17,166 nt of DNA from positions 1 to 17,166 of the forward strand of contig CAYVTA010000038.1 of assembly GCA_964454355.1 (NCBI GenBank), read 5' to 3'. Under the pieces are notes generated by a model, which was not told where the DNA came from, made no database searches, and worked only from the letters and a program-made list of their open reading frames with translations. This DNA is from UBA1081 sp964454355 (lineage in GTDB: Bacteria; Bacillota; Clostridia; Oscillospirales; Acutalibacteraceae). Both the position numbers and the translations under genes were made by a program. Positions 14,387 through 17,166 of the stretch are shown here, piece by piece (within the stretch, counting starts at the first letter, position 1; the number at the start of each line of letters is the position of its first letter).

Positions 14387-14881
14387 ATGAAAAAAGTAGC
14401 AGTAATTATGGGCAGTGACAGTGATCTTCCCGTTGTTGAAAAAGCGATAAACACCCTTGAAGAATACGGTGTGCCTTTTGAAGTTCATGTGTATTCAGCT
14501 CACAGAACTCCTGTTGAGGCTAAAGAGTTTTCGGAAAGTGCAAGAGAAAAGGGCTTCGGTGCAATAATTGCAGCCGCAGGTATGGCGGCTCATCTTGCCG
14601 GTGCAATTGCGGCAAACACAACCTTGCCTGTTATCGGGATTCCTGTTGCGGCAAAGTATCTTGACGGTATGGATGCTCTTCTTTCAACTGTTATGATGCC
14701 TACGGGAATGCCTGTTGCGACCGTGGCAGTAAACGGTGCGGCAAATGCGGCACTGCTTGCAATTCAGATGCTTGCAATTGAAGATATGGAGCTTGCGGAA
14801 AAGCTTAATGAAGCAAGAAAACAGGGAAGTGCGAAAGTGCTTGAAAAAAATAAAGCAATCGAAGAAAAGTATAATAAGTAA
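14387..14881 (+). CDS. purE: N5-carboxyaminoimidazole ribonucleotide mutase, PurE class I
   Basis: Interconverts N5-CAIR and CAIR in de novo purine synthesis; cytoplasmic, octameric in characterised members. The 164-residue protein has the family motifs MGSDSDLP (8-15), YSAHRTP (36-42) with the conserved catalytic His39, and AAGMAAHLAG (63-72). The C-terminal PTGMPVATVAVNGAANAALLA matches bacterial class I enzymes, which act with the ATP-dependent PurK; no purK is in the window. AAAGAGG (14373-14379) supports the ATG. It is the first gene of the purine operon and lies directly under ZTP riboswitch control. purM follows after 84 bases. Confidence 0.96.
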   Translation: MKKVAVIMGSDSDLPVVEKAINTLEEYGVPFEVHVYSAHRTPVEAKEFSESAREKGFGAIIAAAGMAAHLAGAIAANTTLPVIGIPVAAKYLDGMDALLSTVMMPTGMPVATVAVNGAANAALLAIQMLAIEDMELAEKLNEARKQGSAKVLEKNKAIEEKYNK

Positions 14882-14893
14882 ATCAGGAAAATA

Positions 14894-14915
14894 GGGACAA
14901 GGGTGACTTTGCCCC
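14894..14915 (+). terminator. Weak hairpin between purE and purM
   Basis: GGGACAAGG and CTTTGCCCC form a 9-position stem with one A-C mismatch and one G-T pair, closed by a GTGA (GNRA) tetraloop and followed by GTTTTCGTATTTTT. It could be a leaky terminator or a processing/stability hairpin that lowers purM expression relative to purE. Confidence 0.35.
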
Positions 14916-14965
14916 GTTTTCGTATTTTTAAATAATAAAATATCTCTGTATAGGAGGATTCTTAA

Positions 14966-16003
14966 ATGAAAAGTTTTAGTGAAAGTTACAAGGATGCAGG
15001 CGTTGATATTACTGCCGGTTACAAAGCTGTTGAGCTGATGAAACAGCACATCGCAAGAACGATGACAAAGGGCTCCATGTCCGATATCGGCGGTTTTGGC
15101 GGTCTTTTTGAGCTTGATCTTACAGGTATTGCAAAGCCTGTTCTCGTCAGCGGTACTGACGGTGTAGGCACAAAGCTCAAGCTTGCATTTATTATGGATA
15201 AACATGATACAGTGGGTATTGACTGTGTTGCAATGTGTGTTAACGATATAATCTGCTGTGGTGCAAAGCCCTTATTCTTCCTTGATTATATTGCTTGCGG
15301 CAAGAATGTACCCGAAAGAATTGCAGATATCGTTTCAGGTGTTGCTGAAGGCTGTGTCCAGTCCGGTGCGGCTCTTATCGGCGGCGAAACTGCTGAAATG
15401 CCCGGTTTTTATCCTGTCGATGAGTATGACCTTGCGGGCTTCTCCGTAGGCGTTGTTGACAGAGACAAGGTTGTTGATAATAAATCTATCACTCAAGGTG
15501 ATGTTATTATTGCACTTCCCTCAAGCGGTGTTCATTCAAACGGTTTTTCTCTTGTCAGAAAAGTTTTTGATGTTGAAAATGCCGACATAAAAGCACCCTG
15601 TGAGGCTCTCGGCGGTAAGTCTATCGGAGAGACACTTCTCACTCCCACCAAAATCTATGTAAAACCCATGCTTGCTCTTTTTGAGGCTGTTAAGGTTAAG
15701 GGCGTTTCACATATCACCGGCGGCGGCTTCTATGAAAATATCCCCAGAACTATTCCCGAAGGCTACGGTGCAAAAATTCAGAAGTCTTCTATCCGTATTC
15801 TTCCCATTTTCGATCTTATTGCAAAGACAGGCAATATCCCTGAAAGAGATATGTTTAACACTTACAATATGGGTGTCGGTATGAGCGTTATTGTAGCAAA
15901 AGAAGACGCTGACAAGGCTCTTGAGGTGCTCAAGGCAAACGGCGAGGATGCCTACATTATCGGTGAGGTCGTTAAGTCCGAAGAGGGTGTTATAATTGAG
16001 TAA
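14966..16003 (+). CDS. purM: Phosphoribosylformylglycinamidine cyclo-ligase (AIR synthetase)
   Basis: Closes the imidazole ring: FGAM plus ATP gives AIR, the substrate of the PurK/PurE step. The 345-residue protein is full length for PurM. Motifs are SYKDAGVDI (7-15), the ATP-binding SGTDGVGTKLKLA (62-74), GIDCVAMCVNDI (84-95), and GGETAEMPGFY (139-149); later IPSGVHSNG-type sequence appears as LPSSGVHSNGFSLVRK and ITGGGFYENIPR lies in the C-terminal domain. A strong AGGAGG (14952-14957) lies 8 bases before the ATG. The end overlaps the start of purN by 8 bases, indicating translational coupling. Confidence 0.96.
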   Translation: MKSFSESYKDAGVDITAGYKAVELMKQHIARTMTKGSMSDIGGFGGLFELDLTGIAKPVLVSGTDGVGTKLKLAFIMDKHDTVGIDCVAMCVNDIICCGAKPLFFLDYIACGKNVPERIADIVSGVAEGCVQSGAALIGGETAEMPGFYPVDEYDLAGFSVGVVDRDKVVDNKSITQGDVIIALPSSGVHSNGFSLVRKVFDVENADIKAPCEALGGKSIGETLLTPTKIYVKPMLALFEAVKVKGVSHITGGGFYENIPRTIPEGYGAKIQKSSIRILPIFDLIAKTGNIPERDMFNTYNMGVGMSVIVAKEDADKALEVLKANGEDAYIIGEVVKSEEGVIIE

Positions 16004-16631
16004 AAAGAACATTGCCGTGTTGGTTTCCGGCGGCGGCACTAATCTTCAGAGTCTTATTGACTGCGAAAAAACGGGTATGTTCGGTGAGAGTAAAATAACT
16101 CTTGTTGTATCATCAAAACCAGATGTATATGCTCTTGAAAGAGCTGCAAATAATAATATCCCCTCAGTTGTTCTTTGCAGAAAGGATCATGCTGATATCG
16201 CATCTTATTCAAGGACTCTTGTAGATACTCTTAAAAGTTCAGACATTGATTTGGTCGTTCTTGCAGGCTTTCTCACCATTATTGACGAACAGGTGTATGA
16301 GGCTTATCCCAATGCTATCATAAATATTCATCCGGCTTTGATTCCTTCTTTCTGCGGAAAGGGCTATTACGGTCTTCACGTTCACGAAGCCGCACTTGAA
16401 AAAGGTGTTAAGGTTTCAGGTGCAACGGTACATTTTGTAACTCCCGAATGTGATGCAGGTCCTATAATATTGCAGAAGGCTGTGGAAGTCAGACAGGATG
16501 ATACTCCTGAAACACTGCAGAAAAGAATTATGGAAGAGGCAGAGTGGAAAATTCTTCCTGAAGCTGTAAAGCTTTTTTGTCAGGACAGATTAGAAGTAAA
16601 AGACAATCGAGTTTTTATAAAAGGAGAGTAA
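15996..16631 (+). CDS. purN: Phosphoribosylglycinamide formyltransferase (GART, 10-formyl-THF dependent)
   Basis: Transfers the formyl group of 10-formyl-tetrahydrofolate to GAR. The 211-residue protein begins with the phosphate-binding loop VLVSGGGTNLQSL (8-20). The active-site residues are Asn110 and His112 in NIHPALIPSFCGKGYYG and Asp153 in CDAGPI. The start is TTG at 15996, inside the end of purM, with GAGGG (15983-15987) 8 bases upstream; no ATG gives a full N-terminus. Being folate dependent, this step is directly affected by the one-carbon shortage that ZTP signals. It is followed by the IMP cyclohydrolase gene after 3 bases. Confidence 0.95.
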   Translation: MSKKNIAVLVSGGGTNLQSLIDCEKTGMFGESKITLVVSSKPDVYALERAANNNIPSVVLCRKDHADIASYSRTLVDTLKSSDIDLVVLAGFLTIIDEQVYEAYPNAIINIHPALIPSFCGKGYYGLHVHEAALEKGVKVSGATVHFVTPECDAGPIILQKAVEVRQDDTPETLQKRIMEEAEWKILPEAVKLFCQDRLEVKDNRVFIKGE

Positions 16632-16634
16632 ATA

Positions 16635-17166
16635 ATGAAAGTTTCAACTATTGCAAATGAGCTTAATTCCCTTGCTTATCACGGTAGAGGTATCATTATC
16701 GGTAAAAGTGCTGACGGCAAAAAAGCCGTAACTGCATATTTCATTATGGGCAGAAGTGAAAACAGCCGTAACCGTGTGTTTGTTCAAGAAGGAGATGCAC
16801 TGCGTACAAAGGCATTTGATGAGGCAAAAATGACCGATCCTCATCTTATCATTTACTATCCGGTAAGAGTTTTGGGCAACAAGACCATCGTTACAAACGG
16901 AGATCAGACTGATACGATATATGAGCGTATGGATAACCAGATGACTTTTGAACAGGCTCTTCGTACAAGGGAGTTTGAGGATGATAAGCCTAACTTTACT
17001 CCCAGAATTTCAGGTATAATTCATTATGAAAACAATGATATGAATTTTGCAATGTCAATTCTCAAGAGTGCTGAGGGTGATGATTCCTCCTGTGAGAGAT
17101 TTACTTATGCATATTCAAATCCTCTTTGCGGCAGAGCAAAATTCATTCATACATATAACTGTGACG
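16635..17166 (+). CDS. IMP cyclohydrolase, PurO-like (3' end beyond the window)
   Basis: An open frame of 177 codons runs to the window edge without a stop. The N-terminal part (NELNSLAYHGRGIIIGKSADGKKAVTAYFIMGRSENSRNRVF) matches the pattern of archaeal-type PurO, which closes FAICAR to IMP, the last step of de novo purine synthesis. Later PLCGRAKFIHTYNCD also fits. Bacteria usually carry this activity in the N-terminal half of bifunctional PurH, which looks entirely different, so a separate AICAR formyltransferase gene is expected just downstream. The ATG at 16635 has AAGGAG (16621-16626) 8 bases upstream, inside the end of purN. Assignment is from remembered family features and context. Confidence 0.8.
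   Translation, partial: MKVSTIANELNSLAYHGRGIIIGKSADGKKAVTAYFIMGRSENSRNRVFVQEGDALRTKAFDEAKMTDPHLIIYYPVRVLGNKTIVTNGDQTDTIYERMDNQMTFEQALRTREFEDDKPNFTPRISGIIHYENNDMNFAMSILKSAEGDDSSCERFTYAYSNPLCGRAKFIHTYNCD

Overview
The window looks like chromosomal DNA of a low-to-moderate-GC Gram-positive anaerobe of the class Clostridia, probably an Oscillospiraceae/Ruminococcaceae-type gut or rumen bacterium. This is inferred from the AT-rich intergenic DNA, strong GGAGG-type ribosome binding sites, three TTG starts, a ZTP riboswitch in front of purE, a stand-alone PurO-type IMP cyclohydrolase, and intracellular plant-glycan hydrolases. No species can be named from the sequence alone. Twelve protein genes are visible, the last cut by the window edge. 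No rRNA, tRNA, CRISPR array, transposase or phage gene was seen.

Region 1 (about 90-6340, + strand) is a tightly packed five-gene operon for an unusual nucleotide sugar. It encodes a CDP-glucose 4,6-dehydratase (RfbG type), the iron-sulfur PLP-like CDP-4-keto-6-deoxyglucose 3-dehydrase (E1/RfbH type), a thiamine-diphosphate enzyme of the acetolactate synthase fold, a short-chain NAD(P)-dependent sugar reductase/epimerase, and a family 2 membrane glycosyltransferase. Two junctions are ATGA overlaps and a clean intrinsic terminator closes the unit. The combination resembles the Yersinia yersiniose A pathway, in which YerE (ThDP/FAD) adds a two-carbon unit to C4 of a CDP-3,6-dideoxy-4-ketohexose and YerF reduces the product. 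I infer that the operon makes a C4-branched 3,6-dideoxyhexose and moves it to a lipid carrier for a surface glycan. The cytidylyltransferase (RfbF) and the E1 reductase partner (E3) are not in the window.

Region 2 (6340-11720) starts with a noncoding stretch carrying five consecutive perfect hairpins (6443-6599). It continues on the - strand with a GH78 alpha-L-rhamnosidase and, upstream of it, an EF-G-like translational GTPase of the EF-G-2/FusA2 kind whose switch II histidine is replaced by serine. A short cyclophilin gene, divergent from the GTPase, has its own promoter and terminator.

Region 3 (11720-13971, + strand) is a single 730-residue protein with glycoside-hydrolase-like features but no family I can name. 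With the rhamnosidase it suggests a locus handling rhamnose-containing plant or host glycans, although housekeeping genes lie between the two.

Region 4 (14090-17166, + strand) is a de novo purine operon. A good promoter leads straight into a ZTP riboswitch with an intrinsic terminator, then further leader hairpins, then purE, purM, purN and a PurO-type IMP cyclohydrolase that runs off the window. ZTP accumulates when 10-formyl-tetrahydrofolate is short, and PurN uses that same cofactor, so the riboswitch placement fits the pathway.
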